NCBI GenBank assembly: GCA_041391505.1
Contig: JAWKNW010000011.1
Coordinates: 62,001-126,000 of the forward strand
Length of the DNA stretch: 64,000 nt
Origin: Rhodothermales bacterium
GTDB taxonomy: Bacteria > Bacteroidota > Rhodothermia > Rhodothermales > JAHQVL01
Direction of reading: 5' to 3'
In this document: positions 1-8,571 of the stretch, piece after piece
How positions within the stretch are numbered: position 1 is the first letter of the stretch
How the letters are laid out: every line of letters begins with the position of its first letter
Notes under the pieces: generated by a model
What the model was told of the DNA's origin: nothing
Seen by the model: the letters and a program-made list of their open reading frames with translations, nothing else
The model's database searches: none
Translations under genes and position numbers: made by a program

Positions 1-200
1 TCGCGCCTTGTGAAGGCGACCAGGAGTACCAGGGTTCCTTCAATGACACCCAACGCCTGCCAGCGTTGCTCGCCGTAGTCCTGGCGATCATCCTCCCGAA
101 TCAGGCATGCGTTATCGAATGCGGCTCTGGCACGATCGAAGCCAATCCCATGCTTTAGAAGGTTGATCTGGTTTTTCGCCTCATCCCACTCAAATTCCAT
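1..200 (-). CDS. brnT: BrnT-family toxin, cut by the window edge
   Basis: The reverse complement from the ATG at 200 reads MEFEWDEAKNQINLLKHGI, followed by a segment with DYGEQRW and GTLVLLVAFTRR. This is the pattern of BrnT ribonuclease toxins of type II toxin-antitoxin systems (FEWDxxKxxxNxxKHGI, then GExRW). About 66 residues are visible and the C-terminus runs off the left edge. BrnT toxins cleave RNA and are normally followed by the BrnA antitoxin, which would lie outside the window. The leader carries an inverted repeat that could bind the TA complex. The family call rests on motif recognition only. Confidence 0.82.
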   Translation of the reverse strand, partial: MEFEWDEAKNQINLLKHGIGFDRARAAFDNACLIREDDRQDYGEQRWQALGVIEGTLVLLVAFTRR

Positions 201-206
201 GTAAGC

Positions 207-227
207 GTAAATACAATTCGTATATAC
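207..227 (-). promoter_or_regulatory. candidate autoregulatory operator of brnT
   Basis: An inverted repeat, GTAAATAC-AATTC-GTATATAC (8-bp arms, one mismatch), lies 7 bases upstream of the BrnT start in an AT-rich patch inside GC-rich DNA. BrnTA-type operons are known to be autoregulated through operators at their promoters. The assignment to this repeat is inference from position and symmetry. Confidence 0.45.
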
Positions 228-344
228 ATCCCTGATAGCACGTGGTTTCGGCTACCCACATCCTTCTAGACACGAAATTTGGGGGTCATATAACCTGTGT
301 GGGGAGCGCATGTAGGCGAATTGGAGAAAACGTCGGGGACGGGC

Positions 345-482
345 CTTTGCGGGGGGGCCCATTGGGGGAAACGTCGAGGTACGGTCCCCGGGGGACCTAA
401 CCCGACCTACGGGCTTTGAGGGGGGCCCATTGGGGGAAGCGTCGGGTTACGGTCCCTAAGGGGGACCTAACCCGACCTACGG
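345..482. repeat. two tandem 69-bp repeats, each with a hairpin
   Basis: Copy 1 spans 345-413 and copy 2 spans 414-482. They share GGGGGGCCCATTGGGGGAA and the tail GGGGGACCTAACCCGACC. Each copy holds an inverted repeat (373-406 and 441-475), in copy 2 GTCGGGTTA with GGTCCC against GGGACC with TAACCCGAC. Degenerate pieces of the unit continue upstream near 320-344. The roughly 300 bases from 201 to 511 hold no recognisable gene. The repeat sits between brnT and marC, beyond the marC 3' end. Confidence 0.8.
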
Positions 483-511
483 ATTTGGCGATTTGCCTTT
501 TGCGATGCCTT

Positions 512-1108
512 TCATCCTACGGCCTTCAGCCCGTTGAGCAGCATCTGCACGGCCATCATCACGAGGAGCATCCCCATCAGGCGTTCGATGGCGGCGAGGC
601 CGCGGTCGCGGAGGACCCGGTAGAGCAACGGGGCGCCGAGGAGCGCGACCGACGTCAGCGCCCAGGCGATCATCAGGGCATAAAACCAGTTCGTCATCTG
701 ACCCGGTGCGCTGCGTACCATCAGGATCAGCATCGCCAGGGCGGACGGGCCGGCGATCATGGGTACGGCCAGCGGCACGATGAACGGCTCGCCCCCCACC
801 GCGCTGTGCCCCATCACGCCCTCTTTGTTCGGAAAGATCATCCGAAGCCCGATGATGAGCAGCACGATCCCGCCGGCGATGGTCACCGACTCCTGCTGAA
901 GATGGAGGAAATCGAGGATCTTCTGGCCGCTGAACAGGAAGATCAGCAAAATCGCCAGCGCGATGAACAGCTCGCGAACGATGATCTTCTGCCGGCGCGC
1001 CGGATCGATATCCTTCAGGATGGACAGCATCACCGGGATATTCCCGAGCGGGTCCATGATAAACAGCAGCACAACGGCGGCGGACCAGATCGAATCGGAG
1101 AAGTCCAT
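512..1108 (-). CDS. MarC/YhgN-family integral membrane protein
   Basis: The 198-aa protein is almost entirely hydrophobic, with about six membrane segments. It has the MarC-family features FIMDPLGNIPVML near residue 16, GGIVLLIIGLRMI in the middle and PLAVPMIAGPSA near residue 112. The family is conserved in bacteria. Its function is not established, and the old link to multiple antibiotic resistance has been questioned. The length matches the family (about 200 aa), so the gene looks complete. It is read away from the following sigma-factor operon. Confidence 0.88.
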   Translation of the reverse strand: MDFSDSIWSAAVVLLFIMDPLGNIPVMLSILKDIDPARRQKIIVRELFIALAILLIFLFSGQKILDFLHLQQESVTIAGGIVLLIIGLRMIFPNKEGVMGHSAVGGEPFIVPLAVPMIAGPSALAMLILMVRSAPGQMTNWFYALMIAWALTSVALLGAPLLYRVLRDRGLAAIERLMGMLLVMMAVQMLLNGLKAVG

Positions 1109-1112
1109 GGGG

Positions 1113-1250
1113 GGAGGTTCAAGGTCTGAGGGTCAAGGATCGAGGTTCGGAGTCCATATAACTCGCCCTTACCTGGGCGGCATGATCAACAAGGACGCCC
1201 AGCGCGGTGTCGTTGGGCCTTGAACCTTGATGCTCGAACATAGAACCACC
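1113..1250. repeat. inverted pair of degenerate GGTTCAAGG-type repeat arms
   Basis: A G-rich arm (1113-1154) is built from variants of GGTTCAAGGTCTGAGG. It is followed by a 60-base spacer and a C-rich arm (1215-1250) containing CCTTGAACCTTGATGCTCG. The arms are imperfect reverse complements. The element occupies the divergent marC / sigma intergenic region. Its architecture matches the elements at 10264, 23977, 35825 and 50631 although the unit sequence differs. Confidence 0.6.
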
Positions 1251-1255
1251 TTCCA

Positions 1256-1281
1256 GAACTTTTTTCTGCGCCGCCTATACT
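1256..1281 (+). promoter_or_regulatory. candidate promoter of the first ECF sigma operon
   Basis: GAACTT at 1256-1261, followed after 14 bases by TATACT (1276-1281), precedes the sigma gene by about 70 bases. A -35 of the GAACTT type is typical of ECF-dependent promoters, so autoregulation is possible. The spacing is short and this is a weak prediction. Confidence 0.3.
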
Positions 1282-1353
1282 ATCGGCCAGGTCTACTCGT
1301 TTTTACCCTATCGGCCCCGGAAACGACCGGTAGTTTTGCCATCGACACCGCGG

Positions 1354-1962
1354 ATGCATCCCAGCGACGAGCAACTGGTTTCGGCTTACCTCGACCATAA
1401 CGACGAACGGGCGTTCAGCCTGCTCGTGAGTCGTCATCAGGAGCGAATCTTCGGCTACCTGCTGGGTATGGTGCGCGACCGGAGCGTGGCGAACGATCTC
1501 TTCCAGGAGACCTTCCTGCGCGTCATTCGCGCAATGCAGAACCAGCGCGGTTCGTACGCCCAGCAAGACCGGTGGCTGGCCTGGGTGATGCGCATCGCCC
1601 GCAACGCCGCGCTCGATTACCTGCGCAGCCGGAAAAAATGGCAGGATGTGCCCGATCTCGGGGACGACGACGCCCCCTCGTTCTGGGAACGGCTGCCGGC
1701 CGACGGGATCGCAGCCGATGAGTTGATGCATCGCGGCGAGCAGGCGGACTGGCTTCAGGCCTGTATCGATCGGCTCCCCCCGGAGCAGCGCGAGGTGCTG
1801 CTGCTTCGCCACGAATCGGAGATGACCTTCAAGGAAATCGCCCAGCTCACCGACTGCTCGATCAACACCGCCCTCGGACGCATGCGCTACGCGCTGCTGA
1901 ACCTTCGGCGGATGATGACCGATAAAAAAAAACCTCAGACTGAACTTTCCGAGCTTCCGTAG
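1354..1962 (+). CDS. ECF-type RNA polymerase sigma-70 factor
   Basis: The 202-aa protein has region 2 near residues 18-85, with a DLFQETFLRVI helix and a WVMRIARNAALDYLR stretch. Region 4 lies at about 135-195, with LPPEQREVLLLRHESEMTFKEIA followed by a helix-turn-helix. There is no region 1 or 3, as expected for ECF sigmas. ATG 1354 is preferred over the in-frame TTG at 1336 because the family usually begins close to the DEQLVSAY segment. The next gene encodes a membrane protein fitting an anti-sigma factor, 20 bases downstream, so the pair probably forms a signalling switch. Confidence 0.9.
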   Translation: MHPSDEQLVSAYLDHNDERAFSLLVSRHQERIFGYLLGMVRDRSVANDLFQETFLRVIRAMQNQRGSYAQQDRWLAWVMRIARNAALDYLRSRKKWQDVPDLGDDDAPSFWERLPADGIAADELMHRGEQADWLQACIDRLPPEQREVLLLRHESEMTFKEIAQLTDCSINTALGRMRYALLNLRRMMTDKKKPQTELSELP

Positions 1963-1982
1963 AGCTCGCATGCCACGTTTTT

Positions 1983-2741
1983 ATGGACAAGAAGCTACAA
2001 CTCCTAGCTCATCTTTATGGCGAAGCCGAGGATGCAGCCCCCCTCCAGGAGCTGCTCCAGGATTCCGACCTCAAGGCGGAATACCAGGCCATGAGCGAGG
2101 CCAAGTTCTGGCTTGACCACTCCATCGCCGAAAAACCGGATGCGGACGTGCTCGCCCGCATCATGGCCGCCGCGTCAGCCGGCGCAGTTGGCAGCACAGT
2201 TAGCGACACAGTTGGCAGCACAGTGCCGATCGATCGCGCCCCCGCACCGCGCCGGGCCCTCGGGCTCCGAATCCGGAACTGGAGCTATGCGGCCACCGCC
2301 CTGAGCGTCGTCGCCCTCGTCGCACTTTTTCTCGTGAATCGGACGCCGACCTCGTCGTTCCAGGAAGCCCCCGTCGCCGCCCAGTCGGTGCCGCTTCAGA
2401 AACTCGAAGCCGATGGATTCGGGCTCGACAGGGACGCGGAGCCGATGGCCGAAGCCCTCGCCGACGAAGCGCCGGCCGCCAGCCGTTCGCTCGCCGACTC
2501 CGGTTTCCAGATGGCCGGCGCACTCGCCCCCGTCACGGAATCCCGGCAACCGACCTGGGAGGAAGCCGATGCCCTCATCCAGTATAAAAGCCGGATCGAC
2601 CAGCTCCTCGAACAGAGCGAAGACCTGAGCTGGGATCATGTCGTCCCGCTCGAATCGCTCCAGGGCGCCGCCCCGACCGCTCCGCCGGCCGGGCTTCGTC
2701 TCAACGAGGCGTCCAGCACGCGTTCACCCAGAGGCAACTAG
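1983..2741 (+). CDS. membrane protein, putative anti-sigma factor
   Basis: The 252-aa protein has a cytoplasmic N-terminal part rich in acidic residues, one membrane segment around residues 105-120 (ALSVVALVALFLV) and a periplasmic C-terminus. It directly follows the ECF sigma gene and precedes an exported protein. This is the usual order of a sigma factor and its membrane anti-sigma. No canonical HxxxCxxC zinc motif is present. A Ser/Thr/Val repeat at residues 69-81 (GAVGSTVSDTVGSTV) is encoded by short DNA repeats at about 2188-2224. The function is inferred from context. Confidence 0.65.
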   Translation: MDKKLQLLAHLYGEAEDAAPLQELLQDSDLKAEYQAMSEAKFWLDHSIAEKPDADVLARIMAAASAGAVGSTVSDTVGSTVPIDRAPAPRRALGLRIRNWSYAATALSVVALVALFLVNRTPTSSFQEAPVAAQSVPLQKLEADGFGLDRDAEPMAEALADEAPAASRSLADSGFQMAGALAPVTESRQPTWEEADALIQYKSRIDQLLEQSEDLSWDHVVPLESLQGAAPTAPPAGLRLNEASSTRSPRGN

Positions 2742-2747
2742 CAGACC

Positions 2748-3473
2748 ATGCGACGCTTTTTAAACAGTCTCATCGTCCACTTGCCCGCTTTGCTGCTCTT
2801 CGCCACCCTGGCGTTGCCAGCCTTCGCGCAAACGCACACGTTGACGATCCAGAATGGCGAGGTCCGTGTGGACGGCCGGCTCCAGGAGCCGGATCAGATC
2901 CCCTCCTCGCTCGAAGTCGACGGTGTCACCGTGCAGCTGTCCTTCAGCGGCTCGACGGGCACTTCGTTTAAATTGAACGATCACTATTACACCATCATGG
3001 ACGGCCGCCTGCACGAGTTGCCGGCCGAGGAGATGGAGTCCAGCCGCACGACGGTGGTATTCCGCAACCCGCCGCCCCCCATCCGCCAGCGCGCCGCCGC
3101 CAAGGCGGACGTAGCCTACGGCGAAGCGGCGGAGCCGGTCGGCGCAAACCCGCTCATGCAGCATTATTTCCTCGAAGTGCAGCGGGAGGACAATGCCCTC
3201 TACCGCCGGCTCGTAACCGAATTCGACCTGGAGAACCAGACCCTCGAACGCGCCCAGCGCATCCGGAATATGGCTGCCGGCCCGGCGCGCGACGCCGAGG
3301 TGGCCGAACTGCGTCAGCTGCTCGAGCGCATCTTCGAACTCAAGCAGGAAAACCGCCGGATGGAAGTCGAGCAGCTCGAAAAACAGCTCACCGAACTGCA
3401 ACGCCGCTTCGAGGAACGCGAAGACCTGAAAAGCCAGATCATCGACCAGCGTCTCCAGGAACTGATCCAGTAA
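2748..3473 (+). CDS. exported protein with C-terminal coiled coil, sigma-operon member
   Basis: The 241-aa protein starts with a clear signal peptide ending near AFAQ (residues 1-28). A beta-rich middle region follows, then a long, highly charged helical stretch from about 150 to the end, rich in Leu, Glu, Gln and Arg, which predicts a coiled coil. It starts 7 bases after the anti-sigma-like gene, so the three genes are probably one operon. It may be a periplasmic regulator or target of the sigma system. No known family was recognised. Confidence 0.7.
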   Translation: MRRFLNSLIVHLPALLLFATLALPAFAQTHTLTIQNGEVRVDGRLQEPDQIPSSLEVDGVTVQLSFSGSTGTSFKLNDHYYTIMDGRLHELPAEEMESSRTTVVFRNPPPPIRQRAAAKADVAYGEAAEPVGANPLMQHYFLEVQREDNALYRRLVTEFDLENQTLERAQRIRNMAAGPARDAEVAELRQLLERIFELKQENRRMEVEQLEKQLTELQRRFEEREDLKSQIIDQRLQELIQ

Positions 3474-3573
3474 CACGGCCCGTTCGATCTCGAGGCGCGA
3501 TCCCCGGCGCGCCTTTTATCCGAATCCTTCATCTCCTATCTTCATCGGCAGCACTCCCAGCCACGTTGCCTGC

Positions 3574-6231
3574 ATGAAGTTTTTCTGGTTTCTCCTCCTC
3601 GCGTTCCTGGCCCTGCCGGCCGGTGCGCAGCCTGTCATCCCGCGCCCGGTCGATGTGTTCGGCTTCGAGCCGGGTGCGGACTACCAGCTGGCCGATTACA
3701 GCCAGGTCACCGACTACTTCCAGCGCCTCGACGCCGCCTCGGATCGGGCGCGGATGATCGAAATCGGGCGGTCCGCCCAGGGCCGGCCGCTGTACGTGAT
3801 GTTCATCTCCAGCGAGGCCAACATGGCCCAGCTCGACCGCTGGAGAACGATGAGCGAGGCCCTCTCCCGCGCCCGCATCGACGATGCCACCGCCCGCCGG
3901 TATGCCCGCGAGGGCAAAACCGTGGTCTGGATCGACGGCGGGATGCATGCGAGCGAAAAAGCACACGGGCAGATGACGCCGCTGCTGGCCTGGAAGCTGG
4001 TTGCCGAAGACAGCTTCGAGATGCAGCGCATCCGCGACAACGTCGTCGTGCTGCTCATGCCGAACATCAACCCGGACGGGCTCGACATCGTCACCAGCTG
4101 GTACCGGAAGTATGTGGGCACGCCCTACGAAACGACGAGTCCGGCCTGGCTCTACCATCCTTACGTAGGCCACGACAACAACCGGGACTGGTTCATGAAC
4201 ACGATGCCGGAGTCGGAGGCGGTGTCGCAGGTGCTGTACAACGAGTGGTATCCCCAGATCGTCCATAACCATCATCAGACCTCGCCGGCGTGGGCGCGCA
4301 TCTTCCTCCCGCCCTTCTCCGATCCGGTCAATCCCAACATCCACCCCGGCGTCACGACGGGCGTCAACCTCGTGGGCTCCGCCATGGCGAACCGGTTCGC
4401 GATGGAGAAGAAGCCCGGCGTCGTTTCCGATGTAGCGTACAGCATGTGGTGGAACGGGGGGATGCGGACGGCGCCGTATTTCCACAACATGATCGGGATC
4501 CTCACGGAGACGGCGCACGCCACCCCCACACCGCGCTACTATGCCCCCGATTCGCTGCCGCGCACGCTCGCCGGCCACCCCGACACCCCCACCGACGGCA
4601 CCGACATCTTTTACCCCTATCCCTGGCCGGGCGGCGAGTCCCACTTCCGGGACGCGGTCGACTACATGGTCACGGCCTCGATGGGCATCCTCGAAATCGC
4701 CGCGGACCGGCGCGAGCGCTGGCTGTACGACAGCTACGCGATGGGGCGCGACGCCATCGCCAGGGGCGACACCGCGAAACCGTACGCCTACATCATCCCC
4801 GCCGACCAGGCCGACCCGACGGAAGCCCGCCGGCTCGTGGAAGTCCTCCGCAAAACCGGCATCGAGGTCCAGCGCGCCGAGCGCCCGTTCACCGCGGGGG
4901 CAACGCGCTACGACGCGGACAGTTATGTGGCTTTCAGCGCCCAGGCCTATCGGCCGATGCTCGTCGACCTCATGGAGCCCCAGGACTACCCCGACCGCCG
5001 GAAGGCGGATGGATCACCCGAGGTGCCCTACGACCTCGCCGGCTGGACGCTCCCCATGCAGATGGGCGTCCGCGTCGACCGCATCGACGCGCCCTTCCAG
5101 GCGCCGCTGTACCCGGTGACGGAAACGCGCGTCTTGCCGAAAAAAGGCACGGTCGCGGAAAACCCCGCGTTCGGCTACGCGCTCGGGCATAGCGCCAACG
5201 GCAGCGCACTGGTCGTAAACCGACTGCTCAAGGCCGGAGAGAAGGTCGCCTGGGCCGGCGAGGCATTCGGCCCCGAGAACGCGCCGTTCCCCGAAGGCAC
5301 CATCGTCATCGAAAAAGGGGCCGACACCGAGCGCCGGCTCGAGGCGCTCGCCGAGGAGACGGGGCTGTCGTTCGCCGGTCTGGAAACCCGGCCCGCTGTC
5401 ACCACCTACCCGCTCTCCGTCCCGCGCATCGGCCTGTACAAATCGTGGCTCGCCAACATGGACGAAGGATGGACGCGCTGGCTGCTCGACCAGTACGCGT
5501 TCGCCGTGGATACACTGCACGACGCCGACCTCCGCTACGACCGGTTGTCCACCTACCACGCCGTCATCCTGCCCGACCAGGGCAGCGATGCGCTGCTGAA
5601 GGGGCATGCGCCGAACACCATGCCGGCGGAATACACCGGCGGGATCGGCCTCGAGGGCACACTGGCCCTCAAGCAATTCGTCGAGGAAGGCGGCACGCTG
5701 CTGGCGCTGGACAGCGCGAGCGATTTTGTGATCGACCAGTTCGGTCTGCCCGTGCGCAACGCCGTCCGCGGCGTGCCGTCCTCGCGGTTCTTCATTCCCG
5801 GATCGCTGATCCGGATGGACGTGGACACCGGCCACCCGCTCGCGTACGGGATGCAGGAAGAGACGGCCGCGTCCTTCCAGCAGGGCCGGGCGTTCGAAGC
5901 GGTGGTCCGTTCATCGACCGGCGAGGGCGGGCGCGAGTCCATCGCGCCGGCGCCGGCACCCGTGATCGACGTCATCGCCCGGTACGCCAAAAGCGATCTC
6001 CTCATGAGTGGATGGGCACTGGGAGAGGATGAATACCTCGCCGGCAAGGCCGCCATGGTGCGGGTGCCGGTCGGAGAGGGCAACGTGGTGATCACGGGTT
6101 TCCGCCCCCAGTTCAGAGGCCAGCCCGGCGGCACGTTCAAATTGATCTTCAACACCCTCCACGCCGCCACCCTGGCCGATTTTCCCGATCCGGAACCGGA
6201 TGTGCTGCCTGCACCCGCCGGGCAACGCTAG
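3574..6231 (+). CDS. secreted M14-family zinc carboxypeptidase
   Basis: The 885-aa precursor has a signal peptide (residues 1-19, ending GAQ). The N-terminal half is a zinc carboxypeptidase domain: H125 and E128 form the HxxE zinc pair in the GMHASE segment, the third ligand lies in HNHHQ at 231-235, and E312 in LTETAH is the likely catalytic glutamate. NINPDGLD near residue 166 is another M14 hallmark. The roughly 500-residue C-terminal part resembles glutamine-amidotransferase-like or beta-sandwich extensions seen in large M14 proteins of this phylum. It probably degrades peptides outside the cytoplasm. The gene stands alone, followed by a Tat-exported phosphoesterase. Confidence 0.9.
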   Translation: MKFFWFLLLAFLALPAGAQPVIPRPVDVFGFEPGADYQLADYSQVTDYFQRLDAASDRARMIEIGRSAQGRPLYVMFISSEANMAQLDRWRTMSEALSRARIDDATARRYAREGKTVVWIDGGMHASEKAHGQMTPLLAWKLVAEDSFEMQRIRDNVVVLLMPNINPDGLDIVTSWYRKYVGTPYETTSPAWLYHPYVGHDNNRDWFMNTMPESEAVSQVLYNEWYPQIVHNHHQTSPAWARIFLPPFSDPVNPNIHPGVTTGVNLVGSAMANRFAMEKKPGVVSDVAYSMWWNGGMRTAPYFHNMIGILTETAHATPTPRYYAPDSLPRTLAGHPDTPTDGTDIFYPYPWPGGESHFRDAVDYMVTASMGILEIAADRRERWLYDSYAMGRDAIARGDTAKPYAYIIPADQADPTEARRLVEVLRKTGIEVQRAERPFTAGATRYDADSYVAFSAQAYRPMLVDLMEPQDYPDRRKADGSPEVPYDLAGWTLPMQMGVRVDRIDAPFQAPLYPVTETRVLPKKGTVAENPAFGYALGHSANGSALVVNRLLKAGEKVAWAGEAFGPENAPFPEGTIVIEKGADTERRLEALAEETGLSFAGLETRPAVTTYPLSVPRIGLYKSWLANMDEGWTRWLLDQYAFAVDTLHDADLRYDRLSTYHAVILPDQGSDALLKGHAPNTMPAEYTGGIGLEGTLALKQFVEEGGTLLALDSASDFVIDQFGLPVRNAVRGVPSSRFFIPGSLIRMDVDTGHPLAYGMQEETAASFQQGRAFEAVVRSSTGEGGRESIAPAPAPVIDVIARYAKSDLLMSGWALGEDEYLAGKAAMVRVPVGEGNVVITGFRPQFRGQPGGTFKLIFNTLHAATLADFPDPEPDVLPAPAGQR

Positions 6232-6290
6232 CGCCCTGGCGTATCCGCCTCCCATTTTTTTCCATTTTAACATTTTCATTCATCACCCCC

Positions 6291-7781
6291 ATGCTCCCCA
6301 CCCCGACCTCCCGCCGCCAATTCCTTCGCCACGCCGCCTTCGCCGGCGCCGGCCTGGCGCTCCCGCTTCGGATCCTCGCCGACCCGTACGCCCCGATCTT
6401 TCACGCGCCGGCCGGCAAACCGGTGCGGGTTCGCGGCCGCGTCCGCGCCGGGCGGGCGAACCTCGCGGGGGTCTCGGTGACCGATGGCGTATCGGTCGTG
6501 CGGACCGGCGCCGACGGCCGGTATGAACTGACGACGACGGACGCGCAGCCTTTTGTGCACATCGGCCTGCCGGACGGATACCAGATCCCCCAGAATGCAC
6601 CCGGGACGGCCCGCTTTTACCAGCCGATCGCCCCCAATGCCCGCGGGGAGATGGATGCGAGCTTCGACCTGGAGGCGACAGACGCCGGCAGCCGGCATCG
6701 CTTCGTCGTCCTCGCCGACACGCAAACGCAGACGCCGTACGAGATGGGCCTGCTGCACGACCAGACCGTGCCGGACGTGATCTCCACGGTACAGGAACTC
6801 GGATCCGTAGCCTTCGGCGTCGCGTGCGGCGACATCATGTTCGACGACCTCTCGCTCTACCCCGAGTACGAGCGCGCCGTCAGCCGGATGGGCGTGCCGT
6901 TCTTCCAGGTCGTGGGCAACCACGACCTCGACTTCTCCGGGCGATCGGATCTGACCTCCACCGAAACGTTCTGCGGGCGATTCGGCCCCCGCTATTATTC
7001 CTTCGAACGCGGCGAGGTGCACTATGTGGTGCTGGACGACGTGTTCTACCACGGCAAGGGGTATATCGGGTATCTCGACGACATCCAGCTTACCTGGCTC
7101 GCGGCGGACCTGGCGACGGTCGAGGCCGGCCGCACCGTCATCGTCCTCACCCACATCCCGGGCATGGGCACCGCCTCCCTGCGCAACGGCGCGGCATCCC
7201 CCGACATCAGCGGGTCGATCACGAACCGCGAACGCCTGTACCGGCTGCTGGAACCCTATACCGCCCACCTCATCACCGGGCACACCCACGAGCACGAGCA
7301 TGTCTTCGAGGGCGGCGTGCACGAGCACGTCCTCGGCACCGCCTGCGGCGCCTGGTGGAGCGGGCCGATCTGCTACGACGGGACGCCGAGCGGCTACGCG
7401 GTGTTCGAGATGGACGGGTCGGACGTGTCCTGGCGCTACAAGAGCACCGGCATGCCGTTCGATCATCAGCTTCGCATCTACCCGCGCGGCTCCGACCCCA
7501 CGGCGCCGGACGAGATCGTGGCCAACGTCTGGGATGCGGATCCGGAATGGGAGGTCGTCTGGTACGAGGACGGCGAACGCAAGGGCCGGATGGGGCAGCG
7601 TCTCGGGCTCGACCCGATGTCCATTGAACTCCACGCCGGCCCCGAACTGCCCAGCCACCGTCCCTGGGTGGAGCCACGGAAGACGCAACATCTGTTCTAT
7701 GCCCCCGTCTCCCCGGAGGCAAACAGCATCCGCGTGGAAGCCCGCGACCGATTCGGCCGGGTGTACAGCGCCACCCTGTGA
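6291..7781 (+). CDS. Tat-exported calcineurin-like phosphoesterase
   Basis: The 496-aa protein opens with a twin-arginine signal (SRRQFLRHAAF, residues 7-17). Residues about 44-130 are a small beta domain as in the MPPN-type N-terminal domain. The metallophosphatase motifs follow in order: D143 in LADTQ, GD at 180-181, GNHD at 209-212, H288 in LTHIP and GHTH at 330-333. A C-terminal beta domain completes the usual three-part layout. Export through Tat suggests folding with metals in the cytoplasm before transport. The substrate is unknown. It lies 59 bases after the carboxypeptidase and may be co-expressed with it. Confidence 0.9.
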   Translation: MLPTPTSRRQFLRHAAFAGAGLALPLRILADPYAPIFHAPAGKPVRVRGRVRAGRANLAGVSVTDGVSVVRTGADGRYELTTTDAQPFVHIGLPDGYQIPQNAPGTARFYQPIAPNARGEMDASFDLEATDAGSRHRFVVLADTQTQTPYEMGLLHDQTVPDVISTVQELGSVAFGVACGDIMFDDLSLYPEYERAVSRMGVPFFQVVGNHDLDFSGRSDLTSTETFCGRFGPRYYSFERGEVHYVVLDDVFYHGKGYIGYLDDIQLTWLAADLATVEAGRTVIVLTHIPGMGTASLRNGAASPDISGSITNRERLYRLLEPYTAHLITGHTHEHEHVFEGGVHEHVLGTACGAWWSGPICYDGTPSGYAVFEMDGSDVSWRYKSTGMPFDHQLRIYPRGSDPTAPDEIVANVWDADPEWEVVWYEDGERKGRMGQRLGLDPMSIELHAGPELPSHRPWVEPRKTQHLFYAPVSPEANSIRVEARDRFGRVYSATL

Positions 7782-7989
7782 CAAAGCCAGCGCATGGCGA
7801 CCATCATAGCCCTTTTTATCATCCCGACCGAAGGTTCAGCGTAGCCAACCTGCCGTGGAGAGCCTGCTCCTGAGAAGGCGGGGGGACCTCCAGCAGCATG
7901 CCGCTGCGCCATCCATCGGGCGATCTCGCCCCTTCCCCCCGACCCTGTCGGGGATCCGTTCGAGACGACATCTCAACCATACTCACTCC

Positions 7990-8520
7990 ATGAACTACAC
8001 CTTCCTCGCTCTCACCTTCCTGCTCCTCGCCCTCCCGGCGCGCGCGCAGACCCCGCCGGCCGCCAACCCCGAGGATGTCGCCACGGTGGATGCCATCATG
8101 GCGGCTACTTACGACGTCATCTCCGGCCCGATCGGCGAGGAGCGCAACTGGGACCGGTTCCGCTCGCTGTTCATCCCGGGCGCCCGGTTGATTCCCGTCT
8201 CCGTCCGCCCCGAAGGCGTCACCGCCGCCGTGAGCACGGTCGACGAGTACATCCAGCGCGCGAGCCCCTATTTCGTACAGAACGGATTTTTCGAGGTCGA
8301 GGTCGAACGCAAGATCGAGCGCTACGGCCACATCCTGCACGCCTTCAGCACCTACGAATCCCGCAGCAAGCCCGACGACGCAAAACCGTTCGCGCGCGGG
8401 ATCAATAGTTTCCAGTTGCTGTGGGATGGGAGTCGCTGGTGGATCGTGACGATCTACTGGGACAGCGAGCGGCCGGACCAGCCCATTCCCGAGCGGTATC
8501 TGCCTCGCAACAGCCCCTGA
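7990..8520 (+). CDS. secreted NTF2-like (SnoaL/DUF4440-type) protein
   Basis: The 176-aa protein has a signal peptide ending at ARAQ (about residue 19) and one cone-shaped NTF2-like domain, with the final strands LLWDGSRWWIVTIYWDSE. ATG 7990 was chosen because it places the signal peptide at the N-terminus. Such domains bind small ligands or act as isomerase-like folds, and the role here is unknown. It is followed 51 bases later by an aldo/keto reductase on the same strand. The 208 bases upstream hold no gene, only a short CCCCGAC/GTCGGGG hairpin at 7937-7953. Confidence 0.75.
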   Translation: MNYTFLALTFLLLALPARAQTPPAANPEDVATVDAIMAATYDVISGPIGEERNWDRFRSLFIPGARLIPVSVRPEGVTAAVSTVDEYIQRASPYFVQNGFFEVEVERKIERYGHILHAFSTYESRSKPDDAKPFARGINSFQLLWDGSRWWIVTIYWDSERPDQPIPERYLPRNSP

Positions 8521-8571
8521 TCCACGAGATCCCCGATGCTCCCCGCGATCGCGAGGGGGCGCAAACACACC

